In this document: in pieces, positions 16,281-25,000 of the stretch
How positions within the stretch are numbered: position 1 is the stretch's first letter
How the letters are laid out: each line of letters opens with the position of its first letter
Assembly: GCF_022440805.1 (NCBI RefSeq)
Contig: NZ_JAKNTK010000001.1
Location: 434,001 to 498,000, forward strand
Direction of reading: 5' to 3'
Source of the DNA: Holdemania massiliensis
GTDB taxonomy: Bacteria > Bacillota_I > Bacilli_A > Erysipelotrichales > Erysipelotrichaceae
Length of the DNA stretch: 64,000 nucleotides
Made by a program: the position numbers and the translations under genes
The notes under the pieces: model-generated
Databases searched by the model: none
What the model was told of the DNA's origin: nothing
The model's input: only the letters and a program-made list of their open reading frames with translations

Positions 16281-18047
16281 TTAGATCTCTTCCATCAGTT
16301 TCTCAAACTGATCCAGAGTTTCTTCAAAATAACGGAAGGCATCGTTATAAACCTGTTCCCCACGCGGATCAGCCCCGGCTTTGATCAGCTGATCAATTGG
16401 AGCGCAGCTGCCGCCGCGGGTGAGGAAGCGCAGATAATCTTCCGTGTCACCCTTGAGAATGCGGGAGGCAAAGGATAAGGCGACAGACATGCCGATCGTG
16501 TATTTGTAGACATAGAAATTGTAGTAAAAATGCGGTACAGAATAACATTTGTATTTTTCCAGCTCATGTACGGTCACAGCCGGACCATAATAATCCTGAT
16601 TCAACTTGTAATAATAGTCTGTTAAATCGGAAGAGGACAGAGCTTGTCCGGCTTCCAGCTGTTGATGCAGCCACGCTTCAAACTGAGCGAACATCGGCTG
16701 ACGGTACAGTGTGCCGACCAGCTGTTCCAGCATGTTGTATAACAAGGAAGCCTTCATTTTCGGATCATCGCTGTGCTGAAGCATATACTGATTCAACAGA
16801 ACCTCATTGACTGTTGAAGCAACCTCGGCGACAAAGATCCGATAATCGGCCAACAGCGGACGGTTAGCCCGATGCGAGAAGAATGAATGTATGGAATGTC
16901 CCAGCTCATGCGCAAGCGTGCTCAAGGAATCATATCCCCCTGTAAAGTTGGTCATCACAAACGGATTGGAATCGTAGGTGCCCCATGAATACGCACCGCC
17001 GCGCTTGCCCTGGTGCGGATAGAAATCAATCCATCGTTCTGTCCGCGCCCGTTTTAACAGTGCCTGATATTCTTTGCCTAATGGTGCTAAGGCCTGATCC
17101 AGAATTTCAAAGCACTGATCCAGATCATAATGCGTGTCAACAGACTGAACCAGCGGAACGTTCAAATCGTAGCTGGTGCAGTCATCCAGACCCATCAGCT
17201 TCTTTTTCAGTTCATTATACCGCCAGAATGCTCCATGATATTTCTGATTGGCGATGTCCAGAACCTGCTGGAACAGCGGAACATCGGCGCCGTCTTCAAA
17301 CAGACTGGCCTGCAGGGCGCTGGAAAAGTGATGCAGTCTGGCCTGCAATACCTGACCCTGGGCATGGCCGATCAAGGTCGAACAAAAGACGTTCTGATGC
17401 CGGCGATATTGTTCATAAAAATGCTCAAAGGCCTGTTTGCGGATTTCCCGATCCGGATTGTGCAGCAGTTGATTCATAATCGCCTGATTTAAAAATTCTT
17501 CTTTTCCATCAATCAGCACCGGCTTGAATTCGGGCACAAAGGCTTTAAATGTTTTCTGCGGATTTTGAAACAGATCGTTCATCTGCGCCAGCAGCTGTTC
17601 TGTCTGGGCATCCGGACGATGCGGGATCGTGCGGAAAATCTCCTGAATTGGATAGCGGTAATCGGCGCAGTCGTCCTGTTTCAGATAATCTTCGACAAGC
17701 TGCTGATGTTCGATCAGTTCCTGATCAATAAAGGTTGTCGAAGCATAAACCTGATTGACGAACGTGACTGATTTGGCCAGGTTCTGCTGGACCTGCGGGT
17801 CTTCCGGTTCCACATCAGCCCGCATCTGGGCATAGACCGTCAGATTTTCACACTGCCGCTGCAGGGCCTCCTGACTGTCCATAAACAGACGGAAGCTCTC
17901 ACGGGTCTCTGTAATGTGTCCCTGCTTCTGCGTAAGCTGAGCCAGTGTTGCTTTGGCCTGTTGTAAAGCGGCGTCAAACTGAGCCTGATCGGCAAACAAA
18001 CCGCTCAGATCCCAGGTGTCTTCAATGCGTATGTCTTTTCTTTCCAT
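16281..18047 (-). CDS. pepF: oligoendopeptidase F (M3 metallopeptidase)
   Basis: A cytoplasmic zinc peptidase cutting peptides of roughly 7-17 residues. H380-E-L-G-H384 is the zinc motif, followed by FVAEVASTVNE with the third zinc ligand, as in family M3B. The 588 residues match PepF (about 600). The N-terminal part (WDLSGLFADQAQFDAALQQ) is the usual PepF_N region. ATG 18047 is taken as start with GAGGTGA upstream; a GTG at 18059 after AAAGGA is an alternative. It is flanked by its own terminator and is probably monocistronic. It is a housekeeping gene with no oddity seen. Confidence 0.95.
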   Translation of the reverse strand: MERKDIRIEDTWDLSGLFADQAQFDAALQQAKATLAQLTQKQGHITETRESFRLFMDSQEALQRQCENLTVYAQMRADVEPEDPQVQQNLAKSVTFVNQVYASTTFIDQELIEHQQLVEDYLKQDDCADYRYPIQEIFRTIPHRPDAQTEQLLAQMNDLFQNPQKTFKAFVPEFKPVLIDGKEEFLNQAIMNQLLHNPDREIRKQAFEHFYEQYRRHQNVFCSTLIGHAQGQVLQARLHHFSSALQASLFEDGADVPLFQQVLDIANQKYHGAFWRYNELKKKLMGLDDCTSYDLNVPLVQSVDTHYDLDQCFEILDQALAPLGKEYQALLKRARTERWIDFYPHQGKRGGAYSWGTYDSNPFVMTNFTGGYDSLSTLAHELGHSIHSFFSHRANRPLLADYRIFVAEVASTVNEVLLNQYMLQHSDDPKMKASLLYNMLEQLVGTLYRQPMFAQFEAWLHQQLEAGQALSSSDLTDYYYKLNQDYYGPAVTVHELEKYKCYSVPHFYYNFYVYKYTIGMSVALSFASRILKGDTEDYLRFLTRGGSCAPIDQLIKAGADPRGEQVYNDAFRYFEETLDQFEKLMEEI

Positions 18048-18115
18048 AATGATTTTCACCTCTATCCTTTATTGTATCATTCTTTCCCGATTTTCCCCAT
18101 TTCTTCCTGCTGGGA

Positions 18116-18149
18116 AAAGAAAAAACTTCCGCCTGTTCAAAGCGAAAGT
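18116..18149 (-). terminator. intrinsic terminator after the 662-aa gene
   Basis: On the minus strand ACTTTCGC and GCGGAAGT pair (one G-U) and are followed by TTTTTTC. It separates the 18352-21542 operon from pepF. Confidence 0.65.
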
Positions 18150-18351
18150 CTATATTTAGTTCCATTTTTGGCCTAAGTGATGTAAAGGTGGGGTAGAATC
18201 CAACCTGTTTCCAGCATCGAAGATCAACATGGGTACGTTACGCCAAGGGGAAGGCAGCTTACACCTTTTTCGTCATCAAAACTTCTGCTTTGTAATTTCC
18301 GAAAAGGTTTCGAGGCTTATGCCGTTTTCCCGCAGGGAGCAATGAATATCG
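18150..18351. other. non-coding stretch, nothing recognised
   Basis: Between the terminator and the stop of the 662-aa gene I see no open frame with a ribosome site, no tRNA and no repeat. It may be the 3' untranslated region of the minus-strand operon or a remnant. Confidence 0.35.
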
Positions 18352-20340
18352 TTAATGCTGTCCTTTTTCATTGAAGGCGTTTGCCTGTGGATCAGCATCG
18401 GCATCTTCGATATCAAAAGGAACGTCATAGGCAGAAACGACTGTAATTCCGCATTGGCGGAATACGGGGACAACCGAGCGATCCTGGGTCGTAAAGATGG
18501 ATGCCCGCTGAAGCCGCGGAAACTGGCTTAATTCCTCTGGAGTAATGGCCTGAATATTAAACAGCTCATCCTCCCCATCCCAATTGGGGGCAAGCTGACA
18601 GTTAATTTCATCACCGCCGTCCATATCTATTCGGGTGATTTCCGAGGCTAGTCGGGCAGGGATGGGGTAACGCCGAAACCAGTTCGCCGCTTCCGGAATC
18701 ATTTGATCATAGCCCTCAGTTTCCGGATCGATTCTGCGTCGGCTATATTCATCCGCAAATTCCCAGATGTCAAACCTGGGCTTTAATAGCCCCTTGTCAT
18801 ACATCAGCACGTTCATCACCGCCAGCTTAAAATTCAGATTTTTGAATTTCAGCACAGGCTCTTCCAACTTAGACAGCTTGTATTGACAGGACTTTCCCTT
18901 GGACTTCGGCAGGGTGTGGGGGATGTTCGGGTAGGACGCAGAATAGCGAAGCCATTTTCCCAGTTTCTTCGGCTTGTTGGCTGTGCGCAGAAATGTCCAG
19001 AAATCTTCCGGTCGATGAAGAACAGTGCCAATCTGGGAATGCCGGGTTATGATCACAACCTGACCATCCGGCAGCGCCGTGATATGATCAGGTTTTTGGA
19101 GTCCGAACATACCGGATCGGATACGCAGGATTTCGTTTGTTTTTGGGCTCCAGAGCTGCGCAAAGTCGGTGCGGAAGTCCTCGCTGGAATTATAAATCAG
19201 CACCCAATCGCCGGTGAAATGCCGGATTTTTAAATTCTCACCCATGCCCGGCAGCGGAACAATTTGACAGTGTCCGTTGTCCATATCTAAATCAAAGAGA
19301 TTGCCCTTTGTATCACCTTCACCCCAGGTTTCTTTGATCATCAGCAGACGGGAGGTTCCAGGGATTGGGATGCTGTTGCCAAGGGCATCATAATCTTTCA
19401 TGCGTAAAAATGGATAAGCATTCAGATCCTGATTTTCATAACAGGTCAGCCGACTGTCGCGGCGATGACGCTGGGCAAAAATCCGGCCTTGTCCATCGGC
19501 GGCCAGCTGGCATTCCTCATCGCTGGCGGATAAAATGAACCGCTGGGTGTTTTCGCAGCCGCGCTCATTCATTGTCAGGAAGAGAAGACTTTCTTCATCT
19601 CCGCAGCACAGCCGATCGCAAAACCAGTACAGTTTGCCCAGTTTCTTCATCGACCTGGGTGTGAGCGCCGGCCAGTCGTTGATCCGGGTGGGATCTTTGC
19701 CGCCAATGACGTGATCGGAATACGGCGAGGAATAGATCGCAGCATAAAAATCAAGTTCCTGAGAATAGGTCAACTCCCGGAAATCTTTCCATTGAACACG
19801 GATGGGCTGGAGCGGGGAATTTCTCAGATCAGCGACAAATTTTCCCTGCTGATCATCCTCTTTCGCAATCCAGATGCCGCTGGCAAAGTTTCCGGCAATT
19901 TCCTGAATAGTATAATAGGCGTCATCCGGAAAATAAACATCCTGGCAGGGCATGACAGGGTGCAGATTCTGCGTTTTGGCTGGCTGCCCCCACTTGCGGC
20001 CGCGCTGCTTCATCCGTTTGAAGTTGTACTTTGCTTTGCGGCACTGTTTTTCAAAATCGTCTTTTTGAGCTTCACAAATCAAGACGAACAAGTATTCGTC
20101 CTCTTCATCCAGATCATAAAGTCCCCATCCCAAGGTGCTCAGCTCCTGACCTAAAGCCTGAACACCGATTTCATGCTCAAAAGGTCTGTATTGTAAAACG
20201 ATATGATCGAGACGAGTGTCAAGCAATGCTGGAACAGATTGGCCCCAATGCCTGCGCAGCTCCGCCAGCGTATCGCCAATTTCACCGTCAAAACGGAGGA
20301 TGTCCAAGGCGGTTTCAGTCAGCGAATCAAGATCAAACAT
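18352..20340 (-). CDS. large soluble protein of unknown function
   Basis: The 662 residues have no signal peptide or membrane helix. The first 150 contain a basic segment (FKRMKQRGRKWGQP). The middle (about 180-470) alternates short strands with polar loops (QRFILSASDEECQLAADGQG, HITALPDGQVVIITRHSQ) and reads like a beta-propeller. The last 170 residues (FKLAVMNVLMYDKGLLKP, then FDIWEFADEY and WDGEDELFNIQ) recall a small C-terminal domain of Firmicute and enterobacterial proteins, perhaps DUF6892; that name is from memory and weak. It is co-transcribed with the DUF1266 protein 26 bases upstream and has an AGGAGG site. The function is unknown. Confidence 0.7.
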   Translation of the reverse strand: MFDLDSLTETALDILRFDGEIGDTLAELRRHWGQSVPALLDTRLDHIVLQYRPFEHEIGVQALGQELSTLGWGLYDLDEEDEYLFVLICEAQKDDFEKQCRKAKYNFKRMKQRGRKWGQPAKTQNLHPVMPCQDVYFPDDAYYTIQEIAGNFASGIWIAKEDDQQGKFVADLRNSPLQPIRVQWKDFRELTYSQELDFYAAIYSSPYSDHVIGGKDPTRINDWPALTPRSMKKLGKLYWFCDRLCCGDEESLLFLTMNERGCENTQRFILSASDEECQLAADGQGRIFAQRHRRDSRLTCYENQDLNAYPFLRMKDYDALGNSIPIPGTSRLLMIKETWGEGDTKGNLFDLDMDNGHCQIVPLPGMGENLKIRHFTGDWVLIYNSSEDFRTDFAQLWSPKTNEILRIRSGMFGLQKPDHITALPDGQVVIITRHSQIGTVLHRPEDFWTFLRTANKPKKLGKWLRYSASYPNIPHTLPKSKGKSCQYKLSKLEEPVLKFKNLNFKLAVMNVLMYDKGLLKPRFDIWEFADEYSRRRIDPETEGYDQMIPEAANWFRRYPIPARLASEITRIDMDGGDEINCQLAPNWDGEDELFNIQAITPEELSQFPRLQRASIFTTQDRSVVPVFRQCGITVVSAYDVPFDIEDADADPQANAFNEKGQH

Positions 20341-20366
20341 GAATATTTCCTCCTGACGGATTGTTC

Positions 20367-21542
20367 TTAAGCCTGAAAATCATATCGGCGGGCAGGCCAT
20401 GGACAATTTCTCCACTGTCCTTCGTTGTCTTCTGCCTGTCCGGTAAGCAGGTCGATTGCCGCGTCGGCCACAAAGCCCAAATAACATTCCGCTGAAGTGT
20501 CAGAACAGAGCAGCTTCCACATCAGACCGCCGAACAGATAGGACTGGGCAAATTCCCGCCAGCTGTGCAGTTCCTGGGCAGCCCGCAGGGAGAGCTCCCG
20601 CAGCATTCCGATGGCTTCCCCTTCAGTAATCCAACCAAGGTAACAGCCCCAGCGCGTTAACATAGCTGCCCGGCCGGTATCCCAGCCCGTCATAAAGCTT
20701 GGAGAAAACCGCGTTTTGTAATGCTGGGCAAAACGCCAGGCACGGGCAAGGGCTTCGCGTTCTTCCTCATCCTCAGCTTCGTCGGTGAGCTCCTTGGCAG
20801 TAACGGCATCGCAGAAAAGCTGATAACGGAAAGTGTATCCTTCCTGTGAGAGGTAGCGAAGCGTATCCAACAATTCACTTCGGCCATGGATTCCCCACGA
20901 CCGACGGACCAGTGAAGCGATTTGTTGTTCCATGACCGGAATGTGTTCTTCGACATCCATATCGTCTAACTGATGATCGTTTAAATTGCTGATGATCCCG
21001 GAGAGCAGGATGCCAAACTTTGCCCAGCATGGGTCATCTTGGGTATAGAGTACCGGTTCGGGTTCCGGCAAAGACTGGATCTGAGCCAGTTTCTCATCTA
21101 AGACACGGTATAGTTCTTCCTCCAATGCCTGATCAAAATCGGAAGGCTCGGTTTCCTCATCCTCCTCATTTTCCATGGCCAAGGTTTCCAAAGCGGCGGC
21201 GATGACTCCCATGTCTTCGCCTAAAAGCTGATTCATCATGCCTTCCAGGCCTAGTGCAGTAACTTCTTCGACTTTTTCGTCCACCTTCTGCTGGATCATC
21301 GCTTCCATGTCTGTCATCTGCGCCATGAATTCAGGGCTGAACATCTGACCTAAGATTTCCACCTGGCGCTGTTGATTCGCCGCGTTCTGAGCTTCTGCTT
21401 CCTGTTTGCGAAGCTGTTTTTCAGCTTCGGCCTGGTTTTGTTCAGCGATCTTCCGGCTTTTTTCCATCGATTCGTTCAGCTGCTTGGATGCATTTTCACT
21501 GGCTTGTTGAGCTCGTTTCATCATTTCTTCAATGTTGACCAT
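20367..21542 (-). CDS. DUF1266 protein with N-terminal coiled coil
   Basis: Residues about 5-60 are a charged, Ala/Gln-rich coiled coil (ASENASKQLNESMEKSRKI, then AEAEKQLRKQEAEAQNAANQ). An acidic linker follows near 130-150. The C-terminal 170 residues fit DUF1266 as known from E. coli YbeR and YbeU: SWGIHGRSELLDTLRYL, WDTGRAAMLTRWGCYLGWI and a final NCPWPARRYDF. The family function is unknown. ATG 21542 follows AGGAGG by 11 bases; in-frame codons upstream lack a site. It forms an operon with the 662-aa protein, so the two may act together. A coiled-coil extension on DUF1266 suggests assembly or partner binding (inference). Confidence 0.8.
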   Translation of the reverse strand: MVNIEEMMKRAQQASENASKQLNESMEKSRKIAEQNQAEAEKQLRKQEAEAQNAANQQRQVEILGQMFSPEFMAQMTDMEAMIQQKVDEKVEEVTALGLEGMMNQLLGEDMGVIAAALETLAMENEEDEETEPSDFDQALEEELYRVLDEKLAQIQSLPEPEPVLYTQDDPCWAKFGILLSGIISNLNDHQLDDMDVEEHIPVMEQQIASLVRRSWGIHGRSELLDTLRYLSQEGYTFRYQLFCDAVTAKELTDEAEDEEEREALARAWRFAQHYKTRFSPSFMTGWDTGRAAMLTRWGCYLGWITEGEAIGMLRELSLRAAQELHSWREFAQSYLFGGLMWKLLCSDTSAECYLGFVADAAIDLLTGQAEDNEGQWRNCPWPARRYDFQA

Positions 21543-21767
21543 GGTGATCTGTTTCCTCCTTTTTTCTTTTTCAGATCTCTTCATTTTGTGCTGTCATGAT
21601 TCAGGGAAAGCTGAGTGATTTCCAACTTTGTAAAGTAGACACACAAACGTTCCTTCTCCTTCGCGATGGGGATACCCATGGTTTTGTGATCAAGGATATA
21701 CCGTAAGATTTGTGATTTGAAATCCGCTTGTAATCTTTTCTTTGTCTTCTCAGCTTTCCTTTCAGAA

Positions 21768-22400
21768 TCATTTTGATTCCTTGTTTTTTGATTGTTCGTA
21801 CAGAGTTTCCATATATTCAAGAATGGTTTCTATTTGAAAGTCGATCATTTCATCGGAAGCCTCCGCAAAGAGAAACGGCAGTGTATCCGGAATGGCTTTG
21901 TGTAAAATTGCCGCAGAGAAGACTAAATTACCAAGAAGCTTGATATTTGATTCTTCTGTATGAATGCCTAGGATCTGGATCAGCTCTGTAAAAAAAGTGA
22001 GACGTTTTCTCTGGAACTCTTGTCGTTTTTCGTCGGATAAACACTTAAAGAGAGCCTGTTGTTCTTCTACGCTCATGATGGTGAAGCCTTCTTGACCGCC
22101 ATAACAAATTTGGCGGAGAAACTGTGCGGCACTTGCCCGCCAGCTGAGCTTAGGATCTTCCATCAGACTTTTGGCGTAAGCCAGCATTTGCGGCTGCTGC
22201 TGATAGAAAGCCTGGATGACCAGATCTTCTTTAGCGGGGAAAAAAGAATAGAAAAAAGTTCGGGATATGCCGACGTTTTGGTAGATCTGTTCTACGGTTG
22301 TACGCTGAATGCCCTGGGTGGAAAAAAGTTTTAATCCAGTATCAATCAAGGCTTTTTTTATTTGTTCTCTTTCTGATTCGGAATAGGCGACTTTGGGCAT
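21768..22400 (-). CDS. TetR-family transcriptional regulator
   Basis: A 210-aa TetR protein: REQIKKALIDTGLKLFSTQG, then TTVEQIYQNVGISRTFFYSF and FPAKEDL make the DNA-binding domain (about residues 8-55). The C-terminal domain is a variable helical ligand domain. The ATG at 22400 has an AGGAGG site, which is itself part of an 18-base-pair inverted repeat (22410-22461), a layout that suggests tight self-regulation. No obvious target is adjacent: the DUF1266 operon lies downstream in the same orientation and an Rpn-like gene lies divergent. Confidence 0.88.
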   Translation of the reverse strand: MPKVAYSESEREQIKKALIDTGLKLFSTQGIQRTTVEQIYQNVGISRTFFYSFFPAKEDLVIQAFYQQQPQMLAYAKSLMEDPKLSWRASAAQFLRQICYGGQEGFTIMSVEEQQALFKCLSDEKRQEFQRKRLTFFTELIQILGIHTEESNIKLLGNLVFSAAILHKAIPDTLPFLFAEASDEMIDFQIETILEYMETLYEQSKNKESK

Positions 22401-22409
22401 CGAGATATC

Positions 22410-22461
22410 CTCCTGATAAAATAAAGACAAACTTCAAACTTTATCTTTATTTTATCAGGAG
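22410..22461. promoter_or_regulatory. 18-bp perfect inverted repeat over the TetR ribosome site
   Basis: CTCCTGATAAAATAAAGA (22410-22427) and its exact reverse complement (22444-22461) are separated by 16 bases that contain AAACTT twice. The left arm includes the ribosome site of the TetR gene. It could be the operator, an RNA hairpin hiding the ribosome site, or both. Confidence 0.75.
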
Positions 22462-22784
22462 CGGCGGAACAGCACAAGCAGTAAATAACCTTTCTTGTTT
22501 ACGCTTTTTCCTGAAACAGCTAAGTTTTACTTAGCGGATTTCAAACATTGAGTAAAACAGCGAGAAATTCAAAAATTTGAAACGATCTAAATCGGAGCGG
22601 AGTTTGGCAGTGGGGATCAAAAGGAGGATCTGGGATTGCGCAATGGAAAGCTTACATTCAGAAATTGTAAAGTGTCTGAAAGGGACTCAAGCGAGCTTAT
22701 AAAAAGAATTCGTAAAGTTTTTTAACTTTTTATGGGGCTTTTTCTGATTTTCCGCAATATTAATGATGAAGGAGGATTTTTAAA
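22462..22784. other. intergenic region before the Rpn-like gene
   Basis: No supported gene. AAGGAGGAT near 22620 precedes a TTG-started frame of 29 codons that I do not trust. The gene at 22785 has its own AAGGAGG site. Confidence 0.35.
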
Positions 22785-23783
22785 ATGAAGATCAGCAATA
22801 CCCCACCCCATGATTTATACCATTTACTCCTGCCGCCTTTTCCTGGTTTAGCACCGGTTCACGAACGTTTAATGCCGATTGATTATCGCGAAAATGTTGT
22901 GTTCCTACACACCTTCGGTTGTGCAGATGAAAAGTCTGAAAAGATTCGCTTGGCCTATTTTTCAGCACTGTTTCATCGTCAGTTCATCCGGGCGGATGTA
23001 AAAAATCCGAAGCCTGCAAAATCCTATAAGCAGGAAAAAGAGGCTTGCTTGGATTTACTTATCCAGCTGGAAGACGACCAAGGCCAGATCCTGCTTGTAA
23101 ATATGGAAATGCAGGATACTCAGAGGGAGAAGTATTTGTCATTGCGCTCTCAGGGATATGTGGCTCAGATCGTTGCCGATCAGTTGAGCGAGGACAACTT
23201 TAGTGAATTCCATCCAACAGTTCAGATTACGCTTGCTAACCGCATCCTTAAAAAGCAGGACGATGATGATTATCTCTATGCGTTTTGTTATTGCAATGAA
23301 GTGAATAAAATCCGGATGCCGGATGAGCGGTGTCGGATACTCTGGATAGAAATGGATAAATTAGAGAGGTTGGAAAGCAAACCGTTAAACGAATGGAGAA
23401 TGGATGAGAAAATCCATTACATGCTTCGATTCAGCCAGTGTGCAGAGAAACAGAACATCATTCATGAATTAGTGGAGAAGGAGGAAATAATCAAGATGAT
23501 GGAAGAAAAGAAAATGGATTTCTTAAGTGATACGTGTTTAGCCATTGCCCGCATTCGAGCTAAGTTTGACGAAGTAGAATATGAAATGGACTTGGCAGAA
23601 AGTCGTCTTCAAGGCAAGCTCGAAGGCAGAATTGAAGGTAAAAAAATGTTGATGAAACATTGGCTAAGCCAGCACTTTGAATTGAGTGAGAAAGAAGCGT
23701 ATTGGATTGACCATTTAAGTGAAGAGGCACTGCTGGATCTCTGTCAGAATTTTGATAAAGCGCATGTGTCCGATAACCTTTGA
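22785..23783 (+). CDS. Rpn/PD-(D/E)XK nuclease-family protein
   Basis: The 332 residues start DYRENVVFLHTFGCADEKSE. The core ACLDLLIQLEDDQGQILLVNMEMQ region gives the D...ExQ pattern of the PD-(D/E)XK 'transposase' (Rpn) superfamily, then REKYLSLRSQGYVAQI. The typical Rpn tail is present: long charged helices (EKEEIIKMMEEKKMDFLSD) and repeated LEGRIEGK-like stretches near 280-290. Experimentally studied Rpn proteins are DNA nucleases that promote recombination, and some act in phage defence. Such genes are frequent and mobile-looking in gut Firmicutes. It is single, between a TetR gene and an SDR gene. Confidence 0.8.
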   Translation: MKISNTPPHDLYHLLLPPFPGLAPVHERLMPIDYRENVVFLHTFGCADEKSEKIRLAYFSALFHRQFIRADVKNPKPAKSYKQEKEACLDLLIQLEDDQGQILLVNMEMQDTQREKYLSLRSQGYVAQIVADQLSEDNFSEFHPTVQITLANRILKKQDDDDYLYAFCYCNEVNKIRMPDERCRILWIEMDKLERLESKPLNEWRMDEKIHYMLRFSQCAEKQNIIHELVEKEEIIKMMEEKKMDFLSDTCLAIARIRAKFDEVEYEMDLAESRLQGKLEGRIEGKKMLMKHWLSQHFELSEKEAYWIDHLSEEALLDLCQNFDKAHVSDNL

Positions 23784-24014
23784 CAGGAAGTTGAAGCTTC
23801 ACAGGAGAACATCAAAAAGGAATGCTGTGTTCTCATCACAAAATAGAAACCTTGGACACGGATAAAGTGAAAATCTAACTTTGACAGGATCGGATCTCAA
23901 TAGATTCTGAGGGCAGACTCCATTAGTTGGCGCAGTGTCATCTGCCGCTCTGAATTCTCTTAACCAAATCACAGAAGCGTTCGCTATGAGCCCAGTTCAT
24001 CGATCGTTGGAACA
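23784..24014. other. intergenic region after the Rpn-like gene
   Basis: It contains one possible hairpin (GAGAACA at about 23805 with TGTTCTC at about 23830) without a T-run. I see no gene or repeat. Confidence 0.35.
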
Positions 24015-24050
24015 GGAAAAAAGAACCCTTCCGGGACTCGGAGGGGTTCT
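24015..24050 (-). terminator. intrinsic terminator of the SDR gene
   Basis: On the minus strand AGAACCCCTCCG pairs with CGGAAGGGTTCT (one G-U) and is followed by TTTTTT. The stem is very stable. Confidence 0.8.
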
Positions 24051-24112
24051 CAAATACAGCCTTGTTTTTAACGCTTAATGCATGAAATTGTGAGGATTCT
24101 GAAAATACTGGA

Positions 24113-24871
24113 TTAGGAATGCATGTGCAGACCACCGTCGAGCATGAAGCTTTGACCATTGAGATAGCCTGAATCCTCAGAAGCCAAGAAGGCAATGATC
24201 GGTCCGCAGTCTTCCTCGGTGGTGCCGATGCGGTGCAGCGGAGAGCGGCTTTCCAGCGCTTTTAAGGCCTCAGGTTGGGTAGTGCGGAAATTCTCGGTCG
24301 CGATGATCGGTAAAAATACGTTGGTTGTAATTCCGTATTGTCCCCACTCATTGGCGGCGGTACGGGTAATTGCACGGATGGCTTCCTTTGCCATGCCGTA
24401 AGCGCCGAAGCCGTTGTTGCCATCATAACCTGCAGCAGAGGCTGTATTGATGATGCGCCCCCAATGATTTTCTTTCATGTACGGGAAGCAGCGCTGCATG
24501 AATTTGAGACTGGCTAACGGGCCGGTTTTGTAGGCAAGCAGAGCATAGTCGGTGTCAATTTCTTCGATCGGACGGTAGAGCATGGCGCCTTGCGCACAGT
24601 TAACCAAGATGTGAACGGTGTGGAAGCGGGCGATTGTTTCGTCAACGACATGCTGAATCTGCGCTTCGTCGGAAACATCGCAGGTAACCGTCAGAATCTC
24701 GCCTTCAATTTCCTGCTTCTCGATTTCCTGGCGGATCTGATCCAGCTTTTCCTGACGCCGCGCGCACAGCACTACGGAAGCGCCGTTGATGGCCAGAACC
24801 TTGGCCACACCTGCGCCTACGCCAGAACTGGCACCTGTAACAATAGCAATTTTTCCAGAGAGTTTACCCAT
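24113..24871 (-). CDS. short-chain dehydrogenase/reductase
   Basis: A 252-aa classical SDR: TGASSGVGAG binds the nucleotide, NCAQGA is the variant of NNAG, the catalytic Tyr/Lys are in AYGMAKEA, and Ser lies in NTASAAG. The acidic-free CARRQEK at the end of beta-2 favours NADP(H). The C terminus (SGYLNGQSFMLDGGLHMHS) is usual for FabG-like or hydroxysteroid/alcohol dehydrogenases. The ATG at 24871 follows AAGGAAGGTGAG; upstream in-frame codons lack a site. It is monocistronic with a strong terminator. The substrate is unknown. Confidence 0.88.
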   Translation of the reverse strand: MGKLSGKIAIVTGASSGVGAGVAKVLAINGASVVLCARRQEKLDQIRQEIEKQEIEGEILTVTCDVSDEAQIQHVVDETIARFHTVHILVNCAQGAMLYRPIEEIDTDYALLAYKTGPLASLKFMQRCFPYMKENHWGRIINTASAAGYDGNNGFGAYGMAKEAIRAITRTAANEWGQYGITTNVFLPIIATENFRTTQPEALKALESRSPLHRIGTTEEDCGPIIAFLASEDSGYLNGQSFMLDGGLHMHS

Positions 24872-25000
24872 AAATCTCACCTTCCTTTCTTTCAGTATAG
24901 CACTAGTTCGTGAAGAAAGCGCAAATTTACACAAAGTATTGATTTCACAAATCAGTTTCGGGAAAGGAGGGAAAAAACGACAGAAAATCTCGCTTTTAAT

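Noticed and set aside
16985..17492. Two plus-strand frames of 120-164 codons opposite pepF
   Set aside because: They overlap each other and lie fully inside pepF, which has complete M3 motifs.
18150..18300. Possible transposase or intron remnant
   Set aside because: None of the six frames gives a recognisable protein piece and no inverted ends were found.
21581..21820. 79-codon minus-strand frame between the TetR and DUF1266 genes
   Set aside because: TTG start inside the TetR 3' end, no ribosome site and Lys/Arg-rich low-complexity beginning. A remnant cannot be excluded.
22620..22725. 29-codon TTG-started frame after AAGGAGGAT
   Set aside because: The ribosome site is fair, but the start is TTG, the peptide is very short and has no recognisable feature.
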